A stretch of 64,000 nt of DNA, from assembly GCF_024172185.1 (NCBI RefSeq), contig NZ_JAMZEC010000001.1, positions 3,224,001 to 3,288,000 of the forward strand. The letters are read 5' to 3'. Shown here piece by piece: positions 51,800 to 58,208 of this stretch. The stretch's first letter is position 1. The number at the start of each line of letters is the position of its first letter. The stretch comes from Nonomuraea roseoviolacea subsp. carminata (GTDB lineage: Bacteria; Actinomycetota; Actinomycetes; Streptosporangiales; Streptosporangiaceae). The translations under genes were made by a program, and so were the position numbers. Under the pieces are notes generated by a model. It did not search any database, was not told the DNA's origin, and was given only the letters and a program-made list of their open reading frames with translations.

Positions 51800-51952
51800 C
51801 TACTTCCGGCCCGTGCCGTTGCAGGTGGGGCAGGTGGCCGACAACGCGAGCCCGTTACCGGCCGGCGTGCCGGTGAGCTCGCCGGCGCCGTTGCAGTCAG
51901 GGCAGATCCCAGCTCTGGTGATCGCGAGTCGGGGGCAGTGGGGATTCGACAT
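51800..51952 (-). CDS. 50-aa double zinc-knuckle protein
   Basis: MSNPHCPRLAITRAG then GICPDCNGAGELTG and ATCPTCNGTGRK: two CxxCNGxG knuckles like half of a DnaJ zinc domain. ATG 51952, five bp upstream of the next gene's start. Too short for ordinary gene calls but with full motif pairs. Confidence 0.7.
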   Translation of the reverse strand: MSNPHCPRLAITRAGICPDCNGAGELTGTPAGNGLALSATCPTCNGTGRK

Positions 51953-52042
51953 GATGGCTGGTGGCTCCTTGGTTGGGTGGTGTGCGGCCTCAGCGGGGAT
52001 GCTTGGCGGCGTGCTGTCGAGGGCGCACGGGTGGTGTGAGGG

Positions 52043-52273
52043 TCAGCGGGGGATAGACACACTGAAGCTGTCCGTGGTGGCGTGCTGGCGGGTGAATCCC
52101 AGGCGGCGGACCTTGGGGTCCTCCAGGAGCATGCTCAGACTGCGATCGTGCAGTTCGGCCTGGTCCACGTGGGGGAGGTTGGTCCACGTGGCGCGGTGCT
52201 GCGAGGTCATGCGCTTGCTTCCGTCGTCAAACGTCACGATCAGCAGCGTTGTGACCTTGGCGATGCGGCTCAT
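52043..52273 (-). CDS. 76-aa small protein
   Basis: MSRIAKVTTLLIVTFDDGSKRM then helices TWTNLPHVDQAELHDRSLSML. No Cys. A beta-hairpin plus helix fold is plausible. ATG 52273 has a GGCCATCCC leader with a weak ribosome site. RNA element copy A lies 45 bp upstream. Confidence 0.65.
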   Translation of the reverse strand: MSRIAKVTTLLIVTFDDGSKRMTSQHRATWTNLPHVDQAELHDRSLSMLLEDPKVRRLGFTRQHATTDSFSVSIPR

Positions 52274-52317
52274 GGTGGGATGGCCTTTCTGTGCGCGGAT
52301 GGGTGGTGGTGGTAGCT

Positions 52318-52372
52318 GGAGCGGACGCTCCGGGCACCCGCCCGGCAATACGGCCGGGCGAGCACTCGCAAC
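52318..52372 (-). ncRNA. Repeated structured element, copy A
   Basis: Minus-strand order: conserved GTTGCGAGTGCT, stem CGCCCGGC/GCCGGGCG with 6-nt loop, GGGTGCCC linker, second hairpin GGAGC-GTCC-GCTCC. It lies in the leader of the 76-aa gene. First stem differs from copy B by a compensatory A-U to G-C change. Confidence 0.6.
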
Positions 52373-52403
52373 TTCCGGTCGTGGCGGGGAGACGGTGTGG
52401 GCG

Positions 52404-52571
52404 TCAACTGGCCATCACGGTGGAGCGGTGATTGTTGGGGCAGACGCCGATGAACAGGCCGTACTGGTCGTCGCTGTAGCCGATGGCGGGCTCTTTGCAG
52501 GTGCAGATGTAGGCCATCGCGTACTTGGGCGCGGAGTTCGTCTTGTAGACGGCGAAGCGGGTCTTGGGCAT
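52404..52571 (-). CDS. 55-aa Cys-containing small protein
   Basis: MPKTRFAVYKTNSAPKYAMA, ICTCKEPAIGY, LFIGVCPNNHRSTVMAS: three Cys and a His make a possible zinc ribbon. ATG 52571 has GAGAGGT upstream. Element copy B precedes it. Confidence 0.7.
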   Translation of the reverse strand: MPKTRFAVYKTNSAPKYAMAYICTCKEPAIGYSDDQYGLFIGVCPNNHRSTVMAS

Positions 52572-52595
52572 CGTTCGCACCTCTCGTGAGGGGGT

Positions 52596-52650
52596 GGAGC
52601 TGGCTGCTCCGGACGCCCGCCCGACGCCAGGTCGGGCGAGCACCCGCAAC
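52596..52650 (-). ncRNA. Repeated structured element, copy B
   Basis: GTTGCGGGTGCT, stem CGCCCGAC/GTCGGGCG with CTGGC loop, then GGAGC-AGCCA-GCTCC hairpin, 25 bp before the 55-aa gene and 5 bp after the stop of the 44-aa gene. Confidence 0.6.
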
Positions 52651-52654
52651 ACAG

Positions 52655-52789
52655 CTACTTGAGGAGGACGCTGCCGACGCCCTTGCACACGTCGCACTTC
52701 TTGATGAGGGGGGTCAGGTGGTCACGGCCGGTGCCCTTGCACGAGCTGCACTTGACGACGTGGCCCTCGCAGTTGTTTTGGTGGCACAT
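52655..52789 (-). CDS. 44-aa double zinc-knuckle protein
   Basis: MCHQNNCEGHVV then KCSSCKGTGRDH and KKCDVCKGVGSV, two CxxCKGxG knuckles. ATG 52789 has GAAGGAG at good spacing. Likely zinc binding. Confidence 0.72.
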   Translation of the reverse strand: MCHQNNCEGHVVKCSSCKGTGRDHLTPLIKKCDVCKGVGSVLLK

Positions 52790-52811
52790 GGTGATCTCCT
52801 TCGGTGGTGGC

Positions 52812-52865
52812 GGAGCTGGCTGCTCCGGACGCCCCGCCCGCGCTGGTCGGGCGGGGATCCGCAAC
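52812..52865 (-). ncRNA. Repeated structured element, copy C
   Basis: GTTGCGGATCC, stem CCCCGCCCG/CGGGCGGGG (9 bp, 7-nt loop), then the GGAGC-AGCCA-GCTCC hairpin, upstream of the 44-aa gene. The stem bases differ from copies A and B yet pairing is kept. Confidence 0.6.
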
Positions 52866-52873
52866 GTCAGCGG

Positions 52874-53053
52874 TCACCAGCGGGCATGACACGTCCTGGC
52901 GTGGCTGTTGGCCTCGCTCTTGTCCCCCCGACCGCTCTCTCGGCAGCCGAAGCAGTGCCAGTAGCCCGGCTCGTTCGGGAGGTCGCGGTCCCGGGTCCAT
53001 TCGACGGTGCCGCCCCCGGCGTTGCGGTAGTTGATCGTGTTCATTCCGGCCAT
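52874..53053 (-). CDS. 59-aa zinc-finger protein, paralogue 1
   Basis: MAGMNTINYRNAGGGTVEW, then YWHCFGCRESG and EANSHARTCHARW: a C-x2-C...H-x3-C zinc finger. It aligns end to end with its upstream neighbour at 53109 (NAGGGTVEW vs SAGGGTVVW; AN-HA--C at the end). A short partial element (GGAGCTGACTG) lies between them near 53074. Confidence 0.75.
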   Translation of the reverse strand: MAGMNTINYRNAGGGTVEWTRDRDLPNEPGYWHCFGCRESGRGDKSEANSHARTCHARW

Positions 53054-53108
53054 GACCTATCTCCTCTCGTTGTGGAGCTGACTGTTCTTGGGCGTAAGCC
53101 GCTGGGGA

Positions 53109-53285
53109 TCAGGGGATCTGGCGGCACGCGTTGGCGTGCTTGTTGGCGTCCTCCCAGGGCACCGGTCTGCTGGTGTGGCGGCAGCCTGAGCAGGTGTAGA
53201 TGCCGACCTCAAGCAGGTGGCGCTTCTCCGTGTACGTCCAGACGACGGTCCCGCCGCCAGCGGAGCGGAAACTTCTCTCCTGCAT
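53109..53285 (-). CDS. 58-aa zinc-finger protein, paralogue 2
   Basis: MQERSFRSAGGGTVVWTYT, then YTCSGCRHTSRP and DANKHANACRQIP, a C-x2-C...H-x3-C finger. Tandem paralogue of the gene at 52874. Start ATG 53285 follows AGAAGAGAGGAAAAGC. Confidence 0.75.
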   Translation of the reverse strand: MQERSFRSAGGGTVVWTYTEKRHLLEVGIYTCSGCRHTSRPVPWEDANKHANACRQIP

Positions 53286-53321
53286 GCTTTTCCTCTCTTC
53301 TGGTTGGTTGAGGAGGGAATT

Positions 53322-53380
53322 GGAGTTGACTGCTCCGGGCACCCGCCCGACCGCAGAGCGGCCAGGCGAGCACCCGCAAC
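53322..53380 (-). ncRNA. Repeated structured element, copy D
   Basis: GTTGCGGGTGCT, an 11-bp stem CGCCTGGCCGC/GCGGTCGGGCG (two G-U pairs, 3-nt loop), then GGAG...CTCC. It sits 37 bp upstream of the 58-aa gene. Confidence 0.6.
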
Positions 53381-53408
53381 GTCACTCCCGCGCTCGCAGG
53401 CTTTGCGC

Positions 53409-53561
53409 TCAGCGGGTGGGCAGCGTGCCCTTGCCGTTGCAGACGTGGCACTTGCGGCCGACCAGGCGCTTGCCCTTGCCCAGAGCCCAGTCGGACACGA
53501 TCACGCGACCGTCCCCGGAGCAGGTCGGGCAGGGCAGGGGCGGGTTCTTACGGAAGTTCAT
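53409..53561 (-). CDS. 50-aa double zinc-knuckle protein
   Basis: MNFRKNPPLPCPTCSGDGRV then GRKCHVCNGKGTLPTR, two CxxCxGxG knuckles joined by a basic linker (GKGKRLVGRK). ATG 53561. Same type as 51800 and 52655. Confidence 0.72.
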   Translation of the reverse strand: MNFRKNPPLPCPTCSGDGRVIVSDWALGKGKRLVGRKCHVCNGKGTLPTR

Positions 53562-53594
53562 CTCGGTCTCCTACAGGCTGGTGATCGTGAGCGG

Positions 53595-53741
53595 CTATCG
53601 AGGACCTGCGCACGGGATCTGTTGCGCGACCGTGCGGCAGGACTCGCATCGCGGGGAGTAGCCCGCGCCGTGGACGGCGCAGCGGGGCAGGTTCTCGGTG
53701 CGGTGCAGGGACGGGCAGAACGGGCACTGGTAGCGGGTCAC
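53595..53741 (-). CDS. 48-aa Cys-rich protein
   Basis: GTG 53741: VTRYQCPFCPSLHRTENLPRC with CESCRT and a late Cys; a zinc ribbon with two CxxC pairs. It starts 2 bp after the stop of the gene at 53744. Confidence 0.65.
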   Translation of the reverse strand: MTRYQCPFCPSLHRTENLPRCAVHGAGYSPRCESCRTVAQQIPCAGPR

Positions 53742-53743
53742 GG

Positions 53744-54022
53744 CTAGCGCCCCTCCCCACCGAAGCAGGCGAAGCCGAACGTCACGTCACGGCCGTTGCG
53801 GTCGAGGACGGCGATGTTCCAGGCGACGTCCTCGGACACCTTCATGAGGACCTTGCCGATGGTCTCGACGCCGTCGGCGGGCAGGTGGCGGATCATCTTG
53901 ATGACCTGGCCGGTGTCCTTGGCGCGGGTTTCGTAGGAGAGGGTGAAGACCTTGGTGAAGCGGCCCTGTCGGTCGCGGTCGCGGGTGCCGAGGTCGATCT
54001 CTCGCGGGGAGTCGGTCATCAC
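53744..54022 (-). CDS. 92-aa protein of unknown family
   Basis: IDLGTRDRDRQGRFTKVFTL, VIKMIRHLPADGVETIGKVL, VAWNIAVLDRNGRDVTFGFA: alternating strands and helices, single Cys. ATG 54022 overlaps the upstream stop by 4 bp (ATGA). Function unknown. Confidence 0.65.
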   Translation of the reverse strand: MMTDSPREIDLGTRDRDRQGRFTKVFTLSYETRAKDTGQVIKMIRHLPADGVETIGKVLMKVSEDVAWNIAVLDRNGRDVTFGFACFGGEGR

Positions 54023-54276
54023 TCGTCACCAGCCTCGGAGTCGTCGTGTGCGTCGGTCTGGGAGGTGGCCCACTGCGGGGCGGGGCCGAAGGTGGCAGGC
54101 AGCGCGTTGCCCAGCGCGACCCACAGCGCCCATGCCTCATCGGCGGTCATGCCGGCGCGGTTGTTGCCGACGCACACGTACACGTCGCAGGCGTGGCCGG
54201 TGCGGACGGTGATCCTGGCCTTGCCGGACTTGTTCCACGGCGCCGGCGCGATGACGGTGAAGTAGCGCGGGTCCAT
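54019..54276 (-). CDS. 85-aa protein of unknown family
   Basis: MDPRYFTVIAPAPWNKSGK, CDVYVCVGNNRAGMTADEAW, then an acidic tail (TDAHDDSEAGDE). ATG 54276 overlaps the WhiB-like stop by one base (TGATG), so translation is coupled to the regulator. Confidence 0.65.
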   Translation of the reverse strand: MDPRYFTVIAPAPWNKSGKARITVRTGHACDVYVCVGNNRAGMTADEAWALWVALGNALPATFGPAPQWATSQTDAHDDSEAGDE

Positions 54277-54611
54277 CACGCCACCCCCTGCTCGGAGCTG
54301 GAGAGCGACGGCGCGGACAGCGAGCGCAGCTCGTCGGCGGTCAGCCCCGCCCACACCCCCGCCTCCGGACGTACGTCCAGGGCGTAGAACAGGCACGAGA
54401 CCGACACGGGGCACTGCGCGCACACCTCACGGGCCACCTGCTCACGCGCGGCCCGCTCGTCGGCGGGCTCGTCAGCGAAAGCGTCCGGGCCGGTGTGCAG
54501 CTCGGGATCGAACCGGCACGCCCCTTCCTCAGCCAGCTGACGCGGCACACCCTCGGCGAGGTCGGCCAGCAGCACCAGCGCCGGGTGGAAGAGCACCGGA
54601 CGGCCGGTCAT
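54276..54611 (-). CDS. WhiB-like iron-sulfur regulator of the AICE
   Basis: A 111-aa Wbl protein. Ligands are Cys32, Cys64, Cys67 and Cys73 (ACRFDP, VCAQCPVSVSC), and the turn is EAGVWAGLTADELR. The 31-residue spacing between first and second Cys is longer than usual. It probably regulates element genes in response to redox state or by binding the housekeeping sigma factor. Coupled to neighbours on both sides. Confidence 0.88.
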   Translation of the reverse strand: MTGRPVLFHPALVLLADLAEGVPRQLAEEGACRFDPELHTGPDAFADEPADERAAREQVAREVCAQCPVSVSCLFYALDVRPEAGVWAGLTADELRSLSAPSLSSSEQGVA

Positions 54612-54751
54612 CGACTACCGCCCTTGCCGTTGCTCGCAGCGCCGTCGCCCTGGCAGAACGGGCACGGGTACGGGCCGACAGGCGGGTTCCAGATCTGGCC
54701 GTTACGGCAAGCAGGAGGGCAACCCTGTGCCTTCGTGGACTTGTGGGTCAT
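54608..54751 (-). CDS. 47-aa zinc-knuckle protein
   Basis: MTHKSTKAQGCPPACRNGQ and YPCPFCQGDGAASNGKGG: CxxxC and CxxCxGxG. ATG 54751; overlaps the WhiB-like start by 4 bp. Confidence 0.65.
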   Translation of the reverse strand: MTHKSTKAQGCPPACRNGQIWNPPVGPYPCPFCQGDGAASNGKGGSR

Positions 54752-54781
54752 GATGAGAACACCTCTCTGGAAAGGGAGTGG

Positions 54782-54823
54782 GCCGGGGCGGTGCGGGTCT
54801 TGGCGGATGCACACCGCCCCGGC
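54782..54823 (-). promoter_or_regulatory. 12-bp hairpin in the 54.75-54.85 kb gap
   Basis: GCCGGGGCGGTG and CACCGCCCCGGC pair around an 18-nt loop, between the 58-aa membrane gene and the 47-aa gene. Could be a terminator or leader structure; it lacks the GTTGCGGG box of the four repeated elements. Confidence 0.5.
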
Positions 54824-54847
54824 ATGAAGGACTTGGGTCGTTCGCGT

Positions 54848-55024
54848 TCACTTGCTCGCGGCGCGGATGAACTCGGCCAGCTGGTGAGCGCCGGTCGTGA
54901 CCGCGCCGATCGCCGACTTGAGCACCGACGCCGCGCCGGGCGGGTCGATGAACAGGTAGAAGACGAAACCGATCACGAACAGCGTCGGCAGGAAGCGGCC
55001 GACGCTCTTGGCGGGCTGGTGCAT
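54848..55024 (-). CDS. 58-aa single-span membrane protein
   Basis: MHQPAKSVGRFLPTLFVIGFVFYLFIDPPGAASVLKSA... one hydrophobic helix (LPTLFVIGFVFYLFI) and an amphipathic tail (TTGAHQLAEFIRAASK). ATG 55024 with AAGGGAG upstream. Possibly a transfer accessory. Confidence 0.65.
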   Translation of the reverse strand: MHQPAKSVGRFLPTLFVIGFVFYLFIDPPGAASVLKSAIGAVTTGAHQLAEFIRAASK

Positions 55025-55071
55025 GAGAGCGACTCCCTTGCGATGTAGCCCCGGCTCGGGGTGGCCGGGAG

Positions 55072-55113
55072 TGCCCCGGCAGGGAGTCGAACCCTGCCTA
55101 CGACCATCGGGGC
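55072..55113 (-). other. tRNA-like minihelix (T-arm plus acceptor)
   Basis: Minus-strand order: GCCCCGA, a 10-nt linker, CAGGG-TTCGACT-CCCTG, CCGGGGC, A. The 5-bp stem with 7-nt TTCGACT loop is a canonical tRNA T-arm, and the flanks make six of seven acceptor pairs with an A discriminator. D and anticodon arms are missing. It may be the 3' remnant of a tRNA or a tRNA mimic. Confidence 0.5.
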
Positions 55114-55123
55114 GGTTGGGCGG

Positions 55124-55381
55124 CTAGACGCTCAGCCGGTCGGGCTCCAGCGCGAAGTACAGGACGTTGAGGCTGGTCGCGCGGGTCTCGCGCTTGGCCA
55201 GCTCGAAGATCTGCATGTAGATGTCCATGCGGGAGGCGCCGGCCGGGATGTCGACCGTGTTGGAGAAGGTGGCGTTGCCGAAGCCGCCGCCCGTGGGCCA
55301 CTGCACGGTGATCACCCACATGTAGCGGGTCTTGGCGATGTCGCCCGCGGTCTGACGCACGCCAGAGGTGGCGGTGTCCAT
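55124..55381 (-). CDS. 85-aa protein, first gene of the leftward operon
   Basis: MDTATSGVRQTAGDIAKTRY, MWVITVQWPTGGGFGNATFS, ELAKRETRATSLNVLYFALE. It looks like a beta-rich domain seen at this spot in other AICEs (unknown role). ATG 55381 follows GGGAGATCTTC. It is the first gene downstream of the regulatory gap at 55382-55776. Confidence 0.65.
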   Translation of the reverse strand: MDTATSGVRQTAGDIAKTRYMWVITVQWPTGGGFGNATFSNTVDIPAGASRMDIYMQIFELAKRETRATSLNVLYFALEPDRLSV

Positions 55382-55669
55382 GGTGAAGATCTCCCTTGAT
55401 GGATTGCGTGAAAGGGTGTTGACCAGGGGCGTTTGCCTGGTCGGGCCGCCTTTTGTCGGGAGGCGGTGGCCCTTCGTCGTCGCTGTTGAGTTGATCGAGC
55501 AGCGTCAAGCGCGTCCGGCTCGTCAGCCGGAGCAGTTCCGTCGGCGTCGGCGCGCGATCCCGTCGGACCGCCTTCCAGGTGCTTCCGGGTATGCAGGTGA
55601 GGTGAGGCAGGCCACACCTCAGCGAATCGACTTGGTCGGACGGGGCAGGTATCCTGCGAGAAGAAACAT

Positions 55670-55737
55670 CAAACGTTTGTCGATTGCTCTGATGATGAGC
55701 CTTCTAGAGCCCGCTGTCAACAAACATCAAACGTTTG
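55670..55737. promoter_or_regulatory. Twin palindromic operators for the GntR regulator
   Basis: CAAACGTTTG occurs at 55670-55679 and 55728-55737, each inside ACATCAAACGTTTG with G/TCG following, 58 bp apart. They lie in the 395-bp gap between the leftward operon and the GntR gene and fit an autoregulated GntR operator controlling both. The rest of the gap (55382-55660) has no gene. Confidence 0.7.
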
Positions 55738-55776
55738 GCGTTTCGGTCGAATGACTAAGCGACCAAAGAGGGAGAA

Positions 55777-56541
55777 ATGGGCACCCCAAACAAGTTGGGC
55801 TTCCGCCAGATCGCAGCGCAGATCCGGCAGGAGATCACCGAAGGCGTCTACCCGACAGCTTCGGTGCTCCCGCCTGAGCCGGTGCTCGCGGAGAAGTACA
55901 GCGCGTCACGAAGCCTGGTCAACCGGGCAATGCAGGTACTCGCGGCGGAGGGCATGATCCGCCCTCGGCAAGGAAGGGGAACGATGGTCACCTACATTCC
56001 GCCGATGCTCCACTCGGCGGCCCGCTACTCCCGCGCCGCACGCGAAAGCGGCGCGGCCCGCGGAGCCTTCGATGCGGAGGTCCGGGAATTGGGGCTCGAA
56101 CCGGAGCATCAGATCACCGTAGAGCGCGCCATCCCGCCGGCCGATGTAGCCGACGCTCTTGGCCTCCCGCGCGGAGAGGAGAACGCCCTTGTGCGCCGTC
56201 GGCGCCTGCTGGCGTCCGGCATTCCGGTACGGCTGAATGCCTCGTGGTTCCCACTCTCGATCGCTGACGGCACAGAGTTGGAAGCCAATGGGCCCAACAT
56301 CCGGGGCGGCGTCAAGTCTGCTCTGGCCGAACTCGGCTACCCTCAGGTCGAAGCGACTGAGCGCATCATCGTGCGACCTCCCACAGAGGAGGAGGCGGAC
56401 GCTCTGGAGATCAGTCCAGAGCGCACGGTTCTCGACATCTTCCATGTCGGCAAGACCGAGAGCGGACAAGCTGTCGAGGTGACCACCACGGTGACTCCCG
56501 CGCACTACCTGGTGATTGAGCACACCTTCCCGCTGAGCTGA
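55777..56541 (+). CDS. GntR/HutC-family regulator with UTRA domain
   Basis: A 254-aa repressor like the KorSA-type regulators of AICEs. N-terminal winged helix (GFRQIAAQIRQEITEGVYP, SASRSLVNRAMQVLAAEGMIRPRQGRGT), then a UTRA ligand domain (VRRRRLLASGIPVRL ... SGQAVEVTTTVTPAHYLVIEH). AGAGGGAGAA precedes ATG 55777. The twin CAAACGTTTG sites upstream are its likely operators. Ligand unknown; the adjacent PLP enzyme may act on it. Confidence 0.9.
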   Translation: MGTPNKLGFRQIAAQIRQEITEGVYPTASVLPPEPVLAEKYSASRSLVNRAMQVLAAEGMIRPRQGRGTMVTYIPPMLHSAARYSRAARESGAARGAFDAEVRELGLEPEHQITVERAIPPADVADALGLPRGEENALVRRRRLLASGIPVRLNASWFPLSIADGTELEANGPNIRGGVKSALAELGYPQVEATERIIVRPPTEEEADALEISPERTVLDIFHVGKTESGQAVEVTTTVTPAHYLVIEHTFPLS

Positions 56542-56578
56542 CGCACGGCCAGAACCGACCCGAAGGAGACGATGCGAG

Positions 56579-57673
56579 ATGACAGCTACTGCCCTGCCAA
56601 TCCGCGCCCGGGCCCTGGAGCTGGCCGATGCGGGCCTACTGCCCGCCTACGTGTACGACCTTGCCGACCTTGACGCCCACATGGCCGCAGTCCGGGCAGC
56701 GATGGGCGACATTGAGGTCTACTACGCCGTCAAGGCCAACCCCGACCCGAAGCTCATGCACGTCATCGCGCCGTACGTCGATGGCTTCGAGGTGGCGTCC
56801 GGGGGAGAGCTCGCCCACGTTCGAGAGCACTTCCGCACGTCACGCATCGCACTCGGAGGTCCAGGCAAGACTGACGCCGAACTCTTCGCCGATGTCTACC
56901 GGCTTCACATCGAGAGCCCGAGCGAGATCCGGCGCCTGTTTGCAGCGGGCCGATCGGCGGATGTGCTTCTGAGAGTAAATCTCAACATCCCGATTGAGGG
57001 TGCATCCCTCGCGATGGGGGGCGGTGCGACTCCGTTCGGCATGGACCCCGAGGGCATTGCAGAGTGTCTCGACATGCTCAAGGGGCAGGACGCCGTACGG
57101 CTTCGGGGCATCCACGCCCACCTCGCCAGCGGCTTGGACGCGCCGACCATGCTTGAGCTGGCAAGCGCGATTCTCGACTACGCCCGTGGTCTTGGTGTCA
57201 CAGAGGTCAACGTCGGCGGCGGCATGGCCGTGTCCTACACCGACCCGGACTCACGGTTTGATTGGCAGACGTACGGCGCGGGCCTGGCCGCCCTTCGACG
57301 CCCTGACGAGACGCTGCGCATCGAGCCAGGCCGATCCATCTCGGTCTACTGCGGGCGCTACGTCACGCAGGTCATCGACGTCAAGCGCGTGCACGGTGAG
57401 CTGTTCGCCGTAGTGGCAGGCGGAACGCACCACATCAGGACTCCCGCGACCAAGGGGCACAGCCAGCCCATGGTCGTTGATGAGCCAGGGGAGCCGACCA
57501 CGATTGTCGGCCAGCTCTGCACGCCGAAGGACACCATGGCGCGCCACGTGCCTACAAGCCTGCAAACGGGGGATGTCGTGGAATTCCTCATGGCCGGGGC
57601 CTACGCGTGGAACATCTCGCACCACGACTTTCTGATGCACCCGAAGCCGAGCTTCCACTACGTCGGCGGTTGA
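56579..57673 (+). CDS. Fold-type III PLP-dependent decarboxylase (AICE cargo)
   Basis: A 364-aa enzyme of the alanine-racemase-fold amino-acid decarboxylase family (LysA/ODC/BtrK group). Lys52 in YYAVKANPDP binds PLP; VNVGGGMAVSY and EPGRSISVYCGRYV bind phosphate; Cys314 in LCTPKDTM is the second-site catalytic residue, and AGAYAWNISHHDFLMHP closes the pocket. GAAGGAG precedes ATG 56579, 37 bp after the GntR gene, so the two are an operon. Related enzymes serve in siderophore and aminoglycoside pathways, but no partner biosynthesis genes are here. Confidence 0.88.
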   Translation: MTATALPIRARALELADAGLLPAYVYDLADLDAHMAAVRAAMGDIEVYYAVKANPDPKLMHVIAPYVDGFEVASGGELAHVREHFRTSRIALGGPGKTDAELFADVYRLHIESPSEIRRLFAAGRSADVLLRVNLNIPIEGASLAMGGGATPFGMDPEGIAECLDMLKGQDAVRLRGIHAHLASGLDAPTMLELASAILDYARGLGVTEVNVGGGMAVSYTDPDSRFDWQTYGAGLAALRRPDETLRIEPGRSISVYCGRYVTQVIDVKRVHGELFAVVAGGTHHIRTPATKGHSQPMVVDEPGEPTTIVGQLCTPKDTMARHVPTSLQTGDVVEFLMAGAYAWNISHHDFLMHPKPSFHYVGG

Positions 57674-57688
57674 GCGGGGGCTGACCCT

Positions 57689-57730
57689 GCGATGGGCCCC
57701 GGAGAATGTGCCTCCTCCGGGGCCCATCGC
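57689..57730 (+). terminator. Terminator after the PLP enzyme
   Basis: Perfect 16-bp stem GCGATGGGCCCCGGAG/CTCCGGGGCCCATCGC with 10-nt loop, 16 bp past the stop. Confidence 0.88.
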
Positions 57731-57797
57731 TGTGTCTCGTTGTCGCGGTCAGCGGTGATGCGAGGCTTCTGGCTTCTAGCACCACCGCCAGCCTCGC

Positions 57798-58037
57798 CTA
57801 CTTGAGGATCTTATGGAGTAGGCCGGCGACCGTGGCCGCCGTGACGACGCCGGCAGGCGGACCGCTGGCGAACCCCAGGGCGATGCCGGCCGTTAGCGAC
57901 GCAAGCAGGATGATCGCCCACCGAAGAGAAAGGCGCTCAGGGTGCTGCGGCGGATCGTCGTCTTCCTTATGGGAGGGTCGTGAAGGTAGTCTCACTGAAG
58001 CGGGATCCCTTTCAGTCTCTACGCAACGGAACCGCAT
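57798..58037 (-). CDS. 79-aa small membrane protein
   Basis: MRFRCVETERDPASVRLPSR, acidic-Pro linker, then two hydrophobic helices (LRWAIILLASLTAGIALGFASG and AGVVTAATVAGLLHKIL). ATG 58037 is preceded by GGGAGG six bases upstream; a GTG at 58058 would add seven residues. The ribosome site lies in the arm of the hairpin at 58039-58070. Role unknown. Confidence 0.6.
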   Translation of the reverse strand: MRFRCVETERDPASVRLPSRPSHKEDDDPPQHPERLSLRWAIILLASLTAGIALGFASGPPAGVVTAATVAGLLHKILK

Positions 58038-58038
58038 G

Positions 58039-58070
58039 AACGGCCTCCCGCCTGACACCGGGAGGCCGTT
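58039..58070. terminator. 12-bp hairpin at the start of the 79-aa gene
   Basis: AACGGCCTCCCG/CGGGAGGCCGTT with 8-nt loop, followed on the plus strand by CGCTTTTC, so it can terminate plus-strand transcripts; on the minus strand it masks the ribosome site of the 79-aa gene. Confidence 0.7.
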
Positions 58071-58208
58071 CGCTTTTCACCGATGGTGGCCCTATGGCCA
58101 CTCTCGCGTAACTCTGGCACAAGATCGCGTCTTATGGGAGCGAGATCTTTGGCTTGATTTCCTCCGCTCCGGGGTGGATTTTCTCCTCTACGCCATCGTT
58201 CCGCACAG

